Positions 1 through 10,400 of a stretch of 64,000 nucleotides of DNA are shown here, one piece after another; position 1 is the first letter of the stretch; every line of letters begins with the position of its first letter. The notes below the pieces were generated by a model, which was not told the DNA's origin, did not search any database, and worked only from the letters and a program-made list of their open reading frames with translations. This DNA is from Marinilabilia salmonicolor JCM 21150 (lineage in GTDB: Bacteria > Bacteroidota > Bacteroidia > Bacteroidales > Marinilabiliaceae). A program made the position numbers and the translations under genes. Where the stretch lies: NCBI RefSeq assembly GCF_000259075.1, contig NZ_AJKI01000053.1, forward strand, positions 26,686 to 90,685. Reading direction: 5' to 3'.

Positions 1-2187
1 TTTAGCTATCACAAAGAGTTGGATGTCATTCAATCTTACGGACCGTCAGATGGTGTTAGACCCAATCAGTTTTTGCACAAGCCAGTTTTGAGGGCACGAA
101 ACGGAGATGTGTACATGGGAGGGGTCGCTGGTTTTGTCAGAATTAGAGCAGAACGATTATATGAAGATTTGGAATCCGTTGCAGAACCTTCCATTGTTAA
201 GTTGAAGCAAGACGGGCGTTTGTTGGATGAAAAGCAATTCCAAAGCTTTTCTGAACAGGGTAAGGTTTTTTTGCCACACAATTTTAATAATCTGGAAGTT
301 CAATTGTTTTTTAATGATGAGGAACTTTTTAATAAGCAATATTACAGATATTGGCTTAAGGGAGCAATGATGGATACCATCGAAACCACATCGATGAATC
401 TTAGTTTCTCAAATCTGGAGCATGGGGATTATACTCTTTATGTTTTTGCAAAAACATCTGAGGGATTGTGGGGAAAAGCTGAAAATCTATTGGAAATTAA
501 AGTTAAGCCTGCCTGGTGGAATACCTGGTGGTTTTATTTGTTGGCATCATTGCTCTTTGGAGGGTTATTGTACCTTGTCAGGTCCCTCATATACAGTCGG
601 GCAATGGATAAAATGCAGGTACAGCTTATAAAAAGAGAGAACCAGTTAAATGAACAGAAGGTTAATTTTCTGGTTAATATCTCCCACGAGTTGAGAACCC
701 CTTTGAGCTTAATATACAATCCACTTGAAAGGATGTTGAAAGGGCTTTGCAATTTAAAGGAGGAGCAGGCTCAATGGCTGCAGAATATATTCCGGAACGT
801 AAATTATATTAAAGGACTTATTGATCAATTGATGGACTACTCCAGAATGGAGAGTGCTGAAAATAAATTAGAGCTATCCTCTACAGTGTTTAATCAATGG
901 TTGCTTTCAACAGTTAGAGAATTTGAGAATGTTTTTAGAAATGTGGGGATTGGATTTGAGTTTGAGTTAGATGATAGAATTGGCGAGGCCTCCTTTGATT
1001 ATGTAAAACTAAAGCGGGTTATTCATAACTTTCTGATGAATGTTTTGCGTCATGCACCTGAGACAAAAACTGTTACCATCAGTAGTCAATTGCTTTCCAA
1101 CCAAAGAGTTCGTGTAACAGTTGGAGATGAGGGACCGGGTTTTTCTGCTGATAATGTCGAAAGAATTTTTGAACGCTATTATACTGACAAGGAGAACGAT
1201 GGTGGAACGGGAATAGGATTGGCTTTTTCCAAAATGCTTATTCAGATGCATCAAGGGAAAATAGGAGCTGTGAATAGGGAAAAAACAGGAGCTGAGTTGT
1301 ACTTTGAATTGCCGATGATTTCCGGAGGAGAGAATAATGCAGTTGAGGCAGAGAAAGAAATTTTTCGGGATAACGTTCAGGAGCAGGAAAATCAGCAAGC
1401 AGATATTGTGGATAAAGAGGCGTTGGGTCACTTAACTGTTTTATTGGTAGAGGATGACCGGGAATTGTTAAGTTTTTTAAAGGAAACATTAAAAGGGATG
1501 TTTAAAAAAGTGCTGACTGCCGGAAATGGGCGCGAAGCGTTGGATACTATTGGCACCGACAGCCCCGATCTTGTCATCAGCGATGTGATGATGCCGGTGA
1601 TGGATGGTTGGGAACTATGCAGAACTTTGAAATCAGACCCGGAAATCAGTCACATACCCGTAATTCTGCTAACCGCCAGGAGTTCCGAGGCGGATTCGGT
1701 TCACGGATATAAACTGGGAGCCGATCATTACCTGACCAAACCGGTCAGTCTTGATCTGCTGACTTCGGTAGTGCAGAATCTGGTACATTCCAGGGCGGAC
1801 CTGAGAAAGAAATACCGGGAGAACAGGAATGTGGTGGATGTGGCAGATGTTACGTTTAGTAATGCGGATGAAAAGTTTCTGAATAAATTGAATGAAATTA
1901 TAGAGAAAGAGATTGAGAATCCCGGATTGAACGTGGATTTGCTGGTCGATCGTATGGCAATGAGCCGGGCTTCTTTATATACAATGGTAAAAGCTGTGGT
2001 GGGTACCGGTGTGAATAACTACATCAATGAGTACAAAATTAATTTTGCTTCAAGAATGTTGAAAGAAACAGATCTGTCGATTGCCGAAATTTCTTTTAAA
2101 CTTGGATTCTCAAGTCAGGGTTATTTTAGTACGCTATTTAAGCAACAAACCGGGTATTCCCCTAAAAAGTACCGGCAGGTTGAGTAA
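1..2187 (+). CDS. Hybrid two-component system regulator (HTCS), 5' truncated by window edge
   Basis: The reading frame is open from the first base, so the N-terminal periplasmic beta-propeller is mostly outside the window. About 728 residues are visible. In order they are: the end of the propeller and a Y_Y_Y domain (about 1-165), one membrane segment rich in W, F and L (about 175-195), a HisKA domain with phosphoacceptor His229 in the motif SHELRTPLS, a GHKL ATPase with DEGPGF and GGTGIGLAFS boxes, a receiver with phosphoacceptor Asp528 in ISDVMMPVMDGW, and a C-terminal AraC-type helix-turn-helix (about 640-728). This single-protein sensor, kinase and DNA-binding design is known from Bacteroidota, where it senses glycan fragments in the periplasm and activates a nearby PUL. 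It is inferred to control the N-glycan genes that follow. The exact ligand is not visible. Confidence 0.95.
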   Translation, partial: FSYHKELDVIQSYGPSDGVRPNQFLHKPVLRARNGDVYMGGVAGFVRIRAERLYEDLESVAEPSIVKLKQDGRLLDEKQFQSFSEQGKVFLPHNFNNLEVQLFFNDEELFNKQYYRYWLKGAMMDTIETTSMNLSFSNLEHGDYTLYVFAKTSEGLWGKAENLLEIKVKPAWWNTWWFYLLASLLFGGLLYLVRSLIYSRAMDKMQVQLIKRENQLNEQKVNFLVNISHELRTPLSLIYNPLERMLKGLCNLKEEQAQWLQNIFRNVNYIKGLIDQLMDYSRMESAENKLELSSTVFNQWLLSTVREFENVFRNVGIGFEFELDDRIGEASFDYVKLKRVIHNFLMNVLRHAPETKTVTISSQLLSNQRVRVTVGDEGPGFSADNVERIFERYYTDKENDGGTGIGLAFSKMLIQMHQGKIGAVNREKTGAELYFELPMISGGENNAVEAEKEIFRDNVQEQENQQADIVDKEALGHLTVLLVEDDRELLSFLKETLKGMFKKVLTAGNGREALDTIGTDSPDLVISDVMMPVMDGWELCRTLKSDPEISHIPVILLTARSSEADSVHGYKLGADHYLTKPVSLDLLTSVVQNLVHSRADLRKKYRENRNVVDVADVTFSNADEKFLNKLNEIIEKEIENPGLNVDLLVDRMAMSRASLYTMVKAVVGTGVNNYINEYKINFASRMLKETDLSIAEISFKLGFSSQGYFSTLFKQQTGYSPKKYRQVE

Positions 2188-2217
2188 TGTTTGGTAAAAA
2201 AACTTGATACTTTTGTA

Positions 2218-2256
2218 ATGAACAAAAAGTTATTAATGATCCTGTTTGTAGTGTAA
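2218..2256 (+). pseudogene. Possible remnant of a signal-peptide coding start
   Basis: A 12-codon frame reads MNKKLLMILFVV and then stops. The composition (two lysines, then a hydrophobic run) is what the start of an exported protein looks like. It follows a TACTTTTG octamer (2208-2215) and ends where repeat DNA begins, so it may be the head of a gene destroyed by repeat insertion. It could equally be chance. Confidence 0.2.
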
Positions 2257-2435
2257 GGTTTGTAAACCATCCATTGAGTTATCAGGAATTCTCTGGTCCA
2301 TCTACCTTAATCATAAAACAGGTTAATCATAATCAGGCTGAAAGCCTGACAGCAATAGCCTGGGGCTCCGCCAAGGGGTTATAGTTATCCCTCACGCCCA
2401 CTCTCTCTCTTTATTACAATTTTCCCAGGTGTCCG

Positions 2436-2596
2436 GTTAAAAAATTGAGATTGCTTCACTACGTTCGCAATGACGGGGCTTTACATGAAACTGAGGGTTG
2501 GTAGGGGTTGATTTTCGGCAACGCCGAAAATCAACCCCTACCAACCCTGCTAAACTCTTTTAGACGCTGTCATTGCGAGCAGAGCGAAGCAATCTT
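2436..2596. repeat. REP-like nested palindrome with a 26-bp perfect hairpin
   Basis: The outer arms 2449-2474 and 2569-2594 are inverted copies matching at 22 of 26 bases (ATTGCTTC...GCAATGAC type). Inside them 2494-2519 and 2523-2548 form a perfect 26-bp inverted repeat with a 3-base loop. The left part, from the GGTTAAAAAATTGAG segment through GATTGCTTCAC, matches the start of the longer repeat at 16818 and the reverse-strand copy ending at 43029. Confidence 0.8.
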
Positions 2597-2640
2597 CTTT
2601 CATAATAACAGTTTTTTCCGGACAATAGTGAAAATTTATC

Positions 2641-2721
2641 TAAGTTATTGGTCTGATGGAACTCGCATGTAAGAATATTATACATATTCTATTGTGGTTC
2701 CATTGCCATGCTCGTTTCATT
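2641..2721 (+). repeat. 81-bp dispersed repeat, copy 1
   Basis: Identical over 81 bases to 16718-16798. Internal inverted repeats (ATGGAAC with GTTCCAT, and AGAATAT with ATATTCT) would fold it into a long hairpin. The same segment lies beside the REP-like repeat in both places, which suggests a composite element. Confidence 0.9.
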
Positions 2722-2772
2722 AGCCTAAAATTTTGTAATTATATGAAAAAGAACTAATTAAATATTTGAGAA

Positions 2773-2860
2773 CGAATGGAACCGCTTCGCTCTCGCATAA
2801 TATTTTTTAACATGTTCTCTCGTGATATTTATGTTTAAAATTATCATGCTCGTTTCATTG
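2773..2860 (+). repeat. Diverged copy of the 81-bp repeat
   Basis: It shares the start (AATGGAACC, CTCGCAT) and the end (CATGCTCGTTTCATTG) of the 81-bp repeat, with a changed centre. It is read as an older member of the same family. Confidence 0.5.
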
Positions 2861-3164
2861 CAATGTTTTTTCCGGGCCGATGAGAAATGGACTACATATC
2901 ATATCATTCCTTTTCTATTATTGTATTTGTATTTATAAAGCTGTTTAAAGTCTCCTTTTCAAAAGGCTAAAGAAACCTTAAACAAAGACAATATTGAAAA
3001 AATAACAGTTAAAACCAGAAAAATACGAGGTTGATAAAATCTATTTTTGACTTTACCGGGAAAAGTTAAATGAGGTGAGAAAGACATTTTTTGTCCATGG
3101 AAAACTTCCAAACATAAAAATGTTTTGATCGCTTAATTCAAAACAAGATTAAAACTTCGTATTC

Positions 3165-5489
3165 ATGTGTCAACGATTCAATTCTAAGAAAATTATTACA
3201 GGGCTTTTTATTGCTTTCTTTGCTCTTCTGTCTCAAAATCAAACAGCTCAGATAAATGTTGTTCCGGTTCCCCGGGAGGTAACCATGCATCCCGGCGTCT
3301 TCCGTTTTGATGGAAATACCCGTTGGGTTACGGAAAACAGGACGCAGGAAAAACTGCTGGTAGATTATCTGGAGTATTTCAGGGTATCAGTCAACATAGG
3401 GTATCGTCCCGAATTTGGTAGTGAAAATGTAAAAAATGCGGTTGTTTTTCGTACCAACAATGGCTTGCCGGACGAAGGATATCTGTTGGATGTGAAAAAC
3501 GATGTTGTAAGACTGGAGGCTTCTTCCACTTCAGGATTTCAATATGGAATGAATACCCTGATGCAACTGCTACCCCCTGAGATTTATTCGAGCAAGTGGG
3601 AAAAAGATATTGAATGGGAAGTTCCGGGTGTTACTGTTAAAGACTATCCACGCTTCAGTTACAGAGGTTTTATGTTGGATGTGGCACGTAAATTTATGCC
3701 TAAGGAGCATGTTCTCAAGATCATTGATTATCTGGCATTGCACAAAATCAATTATCTTCATTTGCACCTGGTCGATGACAATGGATGGCGCCTGGAGATC
3801 AAAAAGTATCCTGAATTAACGGATGTGGGCGCATGGCGGGCAGATCGATATAATTATTTTTCAGCTCGACAGAATCCTGTTGATGGGGAACCTACGTCTG
3901 TTGGGGGCTACTACTCACAGAGAGATATACGGGATATTGTTGCGTACGCTGCCAGCAAGCAAATAGAAGTGATACCGGAAATTGAAATGCCCGCTCATAC
4001 GGTATCTTCATTGTCGGCGTTTCCCCACCTTGACTGCCCTGTGGTGGAAGGATCAATTAATGTGTTACCCGGAATTGGTAGTGATATGAGTTCCGTGATA
4101 TACTGTGCCGGAAATGATTCTGTTTTCACTTTTTTGGAGGATGTGATTGATGAGGTGGCTGAACTGTTCCCGTCGAGATATATCCATATTGGCGGTGATG
4201 AAGCATGGAAAGATAACTGGGAGAAGTGCCCGCTTTGTCAGAACAGGATAAATGAGGAAGGTCTTGCAGATGAAGAAGCACTTCAGGCATGGTTCGTCAA
4301 CCGGATGGGTGACTACATTCGCGGAAAAGGGAAGAAGGTCATGGGCTGGGATGAACTCACCAATGGAGAGATTCCTGAAGGCGCTAACATATTTGGTTGG
4401 AGAGGTGATGGTCGTCATGCATTGAAGGCTGCAGATCAGGGATTCCCATTTATTATGTCCCCTGCCATTCCGTTTTATTTTATTCGTTACCAGGGCCCTC
4501 AGTGGTTTGAGCCATTTACTTATTTTGGGAACAATACGCTGCTGGATGTTTATAATTATGAACCTGCTGATGACATGAATCCCGGTCAGTTTGAATTGCT
4601 GAAAGGCGTTCAGGCATGTTTGTGGAGTGAATTTATCGATGATCCGGAGGAGGCAGAATACATGATATTTCCCCGGTTGGCAGCATTCTCGGAGGTTGCC
4701 TGGAGTAATCCTGGAAATCGCGACTGGAGAGCATTTCTACCCCGGTTGGATAATCTTACCAGTATTTACGACCATTTGGGGGTGAATTATGCTTCCAAGT
4801 CAATGTATAATTTGTTTCATACGGTTCGTCCGTTGAATGGAGATCTTGAAATTGACTTGTCGTGTATCCGGCCCGATGTGGATGTTAGATATACGACTGA
4901 CGGGAGTGAGCCTGATGCCTCTTCAACGATATTTGATGCCCCATTCAAAGTAAAGAATGGAGAGATTGTCCGTGCTGCTTCATTTGTTGGAGCAGAAAGA
5001 AAAGGGGAGATATTGACACTGAATCTGAGGTACAATAAAGCTACCGGAGCCATCGTGGTGTCTGAGGAACCCAATTCCGGTGCTTTAACCAACGGTTTAC
5101 TGGGAAGTGAGAAGCTTACTGACGGGGAGCATGTTGATCTTTACAATCGTGGTGGTGAATTTGTAATTGACCTGGGTAAGACGAAGTCCTTTTCAAATGT
5201 TACGCTCAGTTTTCTGAACAATTATGGTCGTGCTGTGCATCTACCTTCTGAAATTCAGATTTCAGTAAGTGAAAATGGACGCAAATATCGTTTGGTGGTC
5301 GATCGAACATTTTCAGAACATGAACGCATATCAGAGGGGATTAAGCATGAAATGGTTGGACTTGATCTGGATCAGATGAATGCCCGTTATGTGAAGATCA
5401 TCCTCAAAGCAACCGGGATAATGCCGGAAGGACATGTATTGGAAAATGATCCGGGAAGGATTGGGTTTGATGAAGTAATGGTAGAGTAA
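3165..5489 (+). CDS. GH20 beta-N-acetylhexosaminidase, exported
   Basis: The protein has 774 residues. It begins with a signal peptide (about 1-29), followed by the GH20b N-terminal domain (about 30-160, starting NVVPVPREVTM) and a TIM-barrel catalytic domain. The catalytic Asp345-Glu346 pair lies in HIGGDEAW, which is the GH20 signature; the Asp positions the substrate acetamido group and the Glu is the general acid. The C-terminal part (about 560-774) holds a chitobiase-type segment (YTTDGSEPD) and an F5/8-type beta-sandwich. It removes terminal beta-linked GlcNAc or GalNAc. Within this locus it should clip antennal GlcNAc or the chitobiose core of N-glycans. It stands alone on the + strand and converges with susD, with a shared terminator between them. 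The ATG start gives a clean signal sequence. Confidence 0.95.
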   Translation: MCQRFNSKKIITGLFIAFFALLSQNQTAQINVVPVPREVTMHPGVFRFDGNTRWVTENRTQEKLLVDYLEYFRVSVNIGYRPEFGSENVKNAVVFRTNNGLPDEGYLLDVKNDVVRLEASSTSGFQYGMNTLMQLLPPEIYSSKWEKDIEWEVPGVTVKDYPRFSYRGFMLDVARKFMPKEHVLKIIDYLALHKINYLHLHLVDDNGWRLEIKKYPELTDVGAWRADRYNYFSARQNPVDGEPTSVGGYYSQRDIRDIVAYAASKQIEVIPEIEMPAHTVSSLSAFPHLDCPVVEGSINVLPGIGSDMSSVIYCAGNDSVFTFLEDVIDEVAELFPSRYIHIGGDEAWKDNWEKCPLCQNRINEEGLADEEALQAWFVNRMGDYIRGKGKKVMGWDELTNGEIPEGANIFGWRGDGRHALKAADQGFPFIMSPAIPFYFIRYQGPQWFEPFTYFGNNTLLDVYNYEPADDMNPGQFELLKGVQACLWSEFIDDPEEAEYMIFPRLAAFSEVAWSNPGNRDWRAFLPRLDNLTSIYDHLGVNYASKSMYNLFHTVRPLNGDLEIDLSCIRPDVDVRYTTDGSEPDASSTIFDAPFKVKNGEIVRAASFVGAERKGEILTLNLRYNKATGAIVVSEEPNSGALTNGLLGSEKLTDGEHVDLYNRGGEFVIDLGKTKSFSNVTLSFLNNYGRAVHLPSEIQISVSENGRKYRLVVDRTFSEHERISEGIKHEMVGLDLDQMNARYVKIILKATGIMPEGHVLENDPGRIGFDEVMVE

Positions 5490-5510
5490 TCTTCAGGATT
5501 AGGTAATATA

Positions 5511-5547
5511 AAAGGGCTGCCTCGCGAGAAGCAGCCCTTTGTTTTTA
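5511..5547. terminator. Bidirectional rho-independent terminator
   Basis: A perfect 10-bp stem (AAAGGGCTGC with GCAGCCCTTT) is separated by CTCGCGAGAA and followed by a T-rich run on the + strand, with an A-rich flank on the other side. It lies between the convergent GH20 and susD stop codons and can serve both. Confidence 0.9.
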
Positions 5548-5562
5548 CTTTGGAGATTGGTT

Positions 5563-7437
5563 TTAGTTATTTGAACCGGCTCCGTATTGTGGGTTGTTTT
5601 TGTCGAACCACAATCTTTCAGTATTCAGAACTTGAGGATCTAATGTTCCTGTGGTAAATCCTTGTTCAGTAACAGAATTCAACTCGTTTTCGTAGTTTTT
5701 GCTATCTTCAGTGGGCGTGCCAATTCTAAAACGACGTGGTAATGTTATCTCATTACCGGAAGATAACAAATCTTCCCAAGCGAGATAGTTACTGTTCTTT
5801 TTAGGAATTCCAGCTCTGCGCACCAGTGTCCACATATCATTTGGGGTGTTTGCAAAGTTGATATACTGTTGGATGTAAACCTTTTCCAGTCCGTCTGTTG
5901 TTAAATCATATGCCGGTTGGGTTAGCAGCGCATCAATCTCTCCTTCCTTTAATTTAGTAGAAGCGGCTTCTGCTTTATCTTCAGCTTCAGGTCCTTTCTC
6001 CAAAGCATAAACCGGATCACTTTCGTAATAAGGCATTTGATTATTGTCAGCAATAGCATCCATTCTTCTGACAGACAATCTTACTCCCTGGTCAAAATAA
6101 TCCTGTGCAGCTCCCGGGATGTTTGCTCCCAATAATTTGAATTCAGCCAGGTAAAGATTGGTCTCAGCTGATGATCCTAATACTACATTCAGAGGAGGGT
6201 CGTTGTCTTTTAGCTGGATTACACTTCCCCCTGGTTTTGTGGGATAAGTGTAGTCGTAAGAGGTTCTGACTACTTTTTCTGAATACAAAGAGGTTCCTGC
6301 ATACGATTTTTCTGCGTCTCCGGCGGAGATTCTAAACAGTGATCCCTGGTTGAAGTAGATGTCATTTTCGCCTTCAAGCTGAGCATCCGGGGCCAAAGGA
6401 ATTCCATGGTAACGAACCCAGGGTTCACCGGGACCTGCCCATCCTGCGAAATTTCCATCTCCGTCATAGGTGACATATTGCTCCACGTATGGAGGAAGAT
6501 CAACTTCTGCATCAATAAAAGCTTGTACAACTTCAGCGTTGAAACCGTTTTTCTCGAAAATGAAACGTAAGCGGGGATCCAGGTTGTCACGTAAAAAGTT
6601 GATTACGTTCTGACCTCCATAACCAATCCACATTTCTTCCAGAGTTCCGTAATACTTTATTCCACGGTGGTAGATAAAGTCATCACCCAGAGCATTCATG
6701 TAGCCCGCTTCTGATGTGGCAACTTCTTCTGCAATCTGAAGGGCTTTTTGCAAATCGATGTTAATCATTCTGGCGGCAATCTTCAGCTTGAGAAGGTTGC
6801 AAAATTTTGCCCATTTTGAATAGTCTCCATTGTAGATTAAATCCTGAGTACCAAAGTCGATTTGGTTTTCAGCATTAGTAAGAATACTAATTGCTTCGTC
6901 TAATTGATTTAACCAAAGATTGTATAGCTCTTCCTGATTGTCATACTCGGGAGTAATTAACGGAGGGTTGGTGAAAGGAGCCATACCTGCCTCTTCATAA
7001 ATTACTGAACCTACGAGGTCAGAATTTGCCATTGCCGGCAATATCTGAACAGGGTAAGTGATTGCTTTGAGGACCTGATGTCTGGCCTTTTCTTCGTCAC
7101 CCATTTGATCAATCCGATACTGAATATCTCTTGTTTGAGGGAACAGAGCACGATAAATGTTTTGAGATCCATATGGGCCCATTTCATTGAGGTCAGGACC
7201 ATTGCCTCCCTGTTCTGAGGTCAGCTGAGACCATGGGAAGATGTACTGAAAGTTGTTGTAGAACCAGGTTGTATAGTCATTCTCATACATTTGCTCAACG
7301 GCTTTGGTAAGAGAAAAACGCAAATCGGGTTCATCCAGGACTGCCGGATCAGTATTCAATTCGGCAAACTCATCTTTATCACAGCCTATGGCCGTAATAA
7401 GGAAAAGAGCTAATAGGATAAATGATATATTTTTCAT
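5563..7437 (-). CDS. susD: SusD/RagB-like surface glycan-binding lipoprotein
   Basis: The protein has 624 residues and a lipoprotein signal ending at Cys19 (LITAIGCDKD). The mature start FAELNTDPAVL and the aromatic NFQYIFPWSQ region are typical of the SusD-like superfamily with its TPR-derived fold. It sits on the outer membrane and caps the SusC channel, capturing oligosaccharide. It begins 24 bases after susC on the same strand, so the two are co-transcribed and probably translated as a pair. The ligand is inferred to be N-glycan from the neighbouring enzymes. The closest group seems to be the SusD-like_2 type rather than starch SusD, so the symbol is a family name only. Confidence 0.93.
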   Translation of the reverse strand: MKNISFILLALFLITAIGCDKDEFAELNTDPAVLDEPDLRFSLTKAVEQMYENDYTTWFYNNFQYIFPWSQLTSEQGGNGPDLNEMGPYGSQNIYRALFPQTRDIQYRIDQMGDEEKARHQVLKAITYPVQILPAMANSDLVGSVIYEEAGMAPFTNPPLITPEYDNQEELYNLWLNQLDEAISILTNAENQIDFGTQDLIYNGDYSKWAKFCNLLKLKIAARMINIDLQKALQIAEEVATSEAGYMNALGDDFIYHRGIKYYGTLEEMWIGYGGQNVINFLRDNLDPRLRFIFEKNGFNAEVVQAFIDAEVDLPPYVEQYVTYDGDGNFAGWAGPGEPWVRYHGIPLAPDAQLEGENDIYFNQGSLFRISAGDAEKSYAGTSLYSEKVVRTSYDYTYPTKPGGSVIQLKDNDPPLNVVLGSSAETNLYLAEFKLLGANIPGAAQDYFDQGVRLSVRRMDAIADNNQMPYYESDPVYALEKGPEAEDKAEAASTKLKEGEIDALLTQPAYDLTTDGLEKVYIQQYINFANTPNDMWTLVRRAGIPKKNSNYLAWEDLLSSGNEITLPRRFRIGTPTEDSKNYENELNSVTEQGFTTGTLDPQVLNTERLWFDKNNPQYGAGSNN

Positions 7438-7461
7438 AACAATTAATACTTTTAGTTATTC

Positions 7462-10400
7462 TTAGAAGTCAACTTTTACGGTGAAAGTATAGCTTGCGGT
7501 ATAAGGCATAAACGAACGCTCCAGGAAGCTTTCTGTACTGGTAGTTCCCCGGAATCCTTCGGGATTTAGATTGTTGGGCATTGAGTTGTAAAGATAACCC
7601 AGGTTTCGTGCGTTAAAAGCAACGTAGAGGTTCTGAGCTTTGATGGATTGAGCTATACTTTTGGGGAGGTTATATCCTACAGAGATATTTCGTAAAGCAA
7701 TGTACTTAACTTCTTCAAACCAATCATCATTTACGACACCGCTTCCCCATGAATTGTTGAAATAAGTGTGCGTTCCAGCATGTGTAGGCTCAACGTATCC
7801 TGCATCAAAAGCTTCCTGGTAGGTCATTCCTCCTACATCAACAGTTGATCCATTAGGTGCAGTAACTGTTTGTCCTTCCTGAAAGACTCCGTCAGGTATG
7901 ATTCCATCTGAATATGTTCTTCCTTCAGTATCAGAATATTCTGAAGTCCATTCCATACCTCCATGTTGCGGGTCGCGTCCGGCAAGAGATGTCTCAAGCC
8001 ATCCGTAAGCAGTACCATAACGGTTTGCATATGATGCAAGGTGTCCTCCATATCTGGCATCCAAAAGAACTGACAAGGTGAGCCCTTTAAAACTGAAACT
8101 GTTGTCCCATGAGCCTTCAAAGTCTGGCTGCATCTTACCAACTTCTTCCACCTCATAACTGCGTGTATAATATGCGCCTCTCCAGTCATCTCTCCAGGTA
8201 AGAACTTTCATTCCGTTCCGGGGATCATTGGCATCTTCAGATTGCCATACTTTTGGTTTGCTGTCTGACATCAGAACACCATACTCACCGCCTTCGTAGG
8301 CAACCGAACCAATCCGGAAGTTTCCATAATCAACATAACCACCAAGTACACGATATGCACCATAATCTTCGTGCAACTCAGTGATTTTGGTCGTGTTGTC
8401 CCAATAGTTGAAAGTTGTGGTCCAGTTAAAGTTTGATGTTTTAACCGGGGTTAGTTTCAAACTTATTTCAAGACCTGAATTGTTCAATGTTCCAACATTG
8501 GTCAATAATTCATTAACTCCGGATTCATAAGGGATAGGAACATTACCGATTTGGTTCTCAATGGTTTCATCGTAATAGGTAACATCCAAACCAACCCGAT
8601 TCTGTAACATTCTTAAATCCAAACCTGCTTCAAATGAGTTTTTGCGTTCCGGTTTAATGTCAGGATCTACAGATGTTGTTGACCTTGTATTGTAATAAGC
8701 AAAGCTTGACTCATTGATTTGATGGTTTCCGACAGAATATCCCTTGTTGATATTGTAAGGATCTGTGTCATTACCTACTTGTGCCCATGATAAACGAACT
8801 TTTCCGAAGGTCATCCATGACGGTGTGTCAAATGATTCGGTGAAAATCCATGATGAACTAACAGAAGGGTAAAAGTAGGAGTAGTTTCCTGTACCATCGG
8901 TATAAACTAAAGAAGAAGACCAGTCGTTTCGTCCTGTGATGTCAAGGAACAATTGGTCTCTCCATCCAAAATTTGCCAGGAAGTAAAGCGAATTAATCTG
9001 TTTTGTTCCATATATACGTCCTTCGCTGAGCTTGGTCTTTTTGGAGTTGTCCAGAAAGAATTTACCGGGAACAATCAGTCCTCCGTCAGTCCAGGCACGG
9101 GTCATTGACATTTCCTGGTCAAAAATTTCCCCACCGAGCATTACACTGGTTGAGATATCTTCAGTGATGTCACCATTGATGTTGGCTACTAATTTCCCGG
9201 TGCGACTAACATTCCGGTCATGTTTCAATTCGTAGTATCCTCCTTCATTGGCATATCCTTGTCCTAGTTGCTTAAGTTCATGTTCCATGGTATAATGGTT
9301 CATGTTTCCTTCGGCTGTGATGGAAACCCAATCGGAGAGATCGGCTGTTAATCTTACAATCGGACGGGTTACCTGTTCTTTTCGAACATTCTCATTCATG
9401 TTATATGAAAACCAAATGGAGTTTCCGGGGACATATGCGTATTTGTCTCCATATGCACTGTTTGGTGTTCCGCCATGTGAAGCCTGATAAATTTCTCTTT
9501 CTTTCCAACGCTCAGTATCATAGAGATTGTTTAGACCACCTGTTGCAAATTGCTGTGCAAGGTCGTTTTGTGGATTCTTGGGCGTGGATGTAGTAAAAGA
9601 GATTGATGCTTCAGCTCTAAGCCAACTGGCTAAATTGTATGAGCCGGAAAATTTGGTTGCATTTCTGCTGAAGGTGTTTTTTGGCAAGGTACCATTCCTG
9701 TAGTTGTAAGAATGGGAGAGGTAAAAATTACCATCCTCATTTCCACCCTTCAAGGCAACAGATGTGTTATTGTTTATTCCCAGATCATAAGCATCAAGCA
9801 TATTGTCTTTTGCAGGCAGATATGGACGCATTTCCCCATCGTAATGTTCTACCATCCGGCCATCATATTTCGGACCGAATCCGTAACCTCCGCCCCATGG
9901 ATGGCTTCGGAATGATGGATCTCCATTGCTGTTTAAGTAGAATTGCTGAGAATCAAATCGATAATATCTGTCGTTGGCATCTTTCTCTCCATAATCGATA
10001 TAGCCAGGCATAACCCCCGGACCGTATTCGTATTGAAGATCAGGTGTGTTATACACGTGATCAATACCAACGGTTTGACTTACTGAAACACCTATTCCTT
10101 TGGCTCCTTCACCATCTTTTGTTGTGATTACGACGGCGCCATTAATACCTCGTGATCCATACAGTGCTGTTGCAGCGGCACCTTTTAGTACCGAAACAGA
10201 CTCGTATTCATCCGGGTTTAGGTTTTTCAACATGTTTCCAAAATCGTTGGAGCTGGCAGCCCAGTCGGCAGAAGAATCTGTAATATTGTTGTCAAGAATG
10301 ACTCCATCAACAACAAAAATTGGTTGGTTGTTTTTTGAATTCATAACAGATACTCCCCGAATCTGGATCTTAGAGTTTCCAAACAGGCCACCATCAGAAG

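Larger units (their letters stand above)
2188..3164. other. Repeat-filled intergenic region, no convincing gene
   Basis: This 977-base gap holds a possible signal-peptide remnant just after the regulator, a REP-like nested palindrome, an 81-bp repeat found again 14 kb away and a diverged copy of it. The last 300 bases are AT-rich and unique, and should carry the promoter of the GH20 gene. A TATTTTTG octamer at 3042-3049 fits the Bacteroidota -7 consensus TAnnTTTG, but I see no good -33 partner. Confidence 0.6.

Noticed and set aside
2208..2215. TACTTTTG as a complete promoter
   Set aside because: The octamer fits the -7 box, but the upstream TTTG is only 14 bases away instead of about 19-21, and no intact gene follows.
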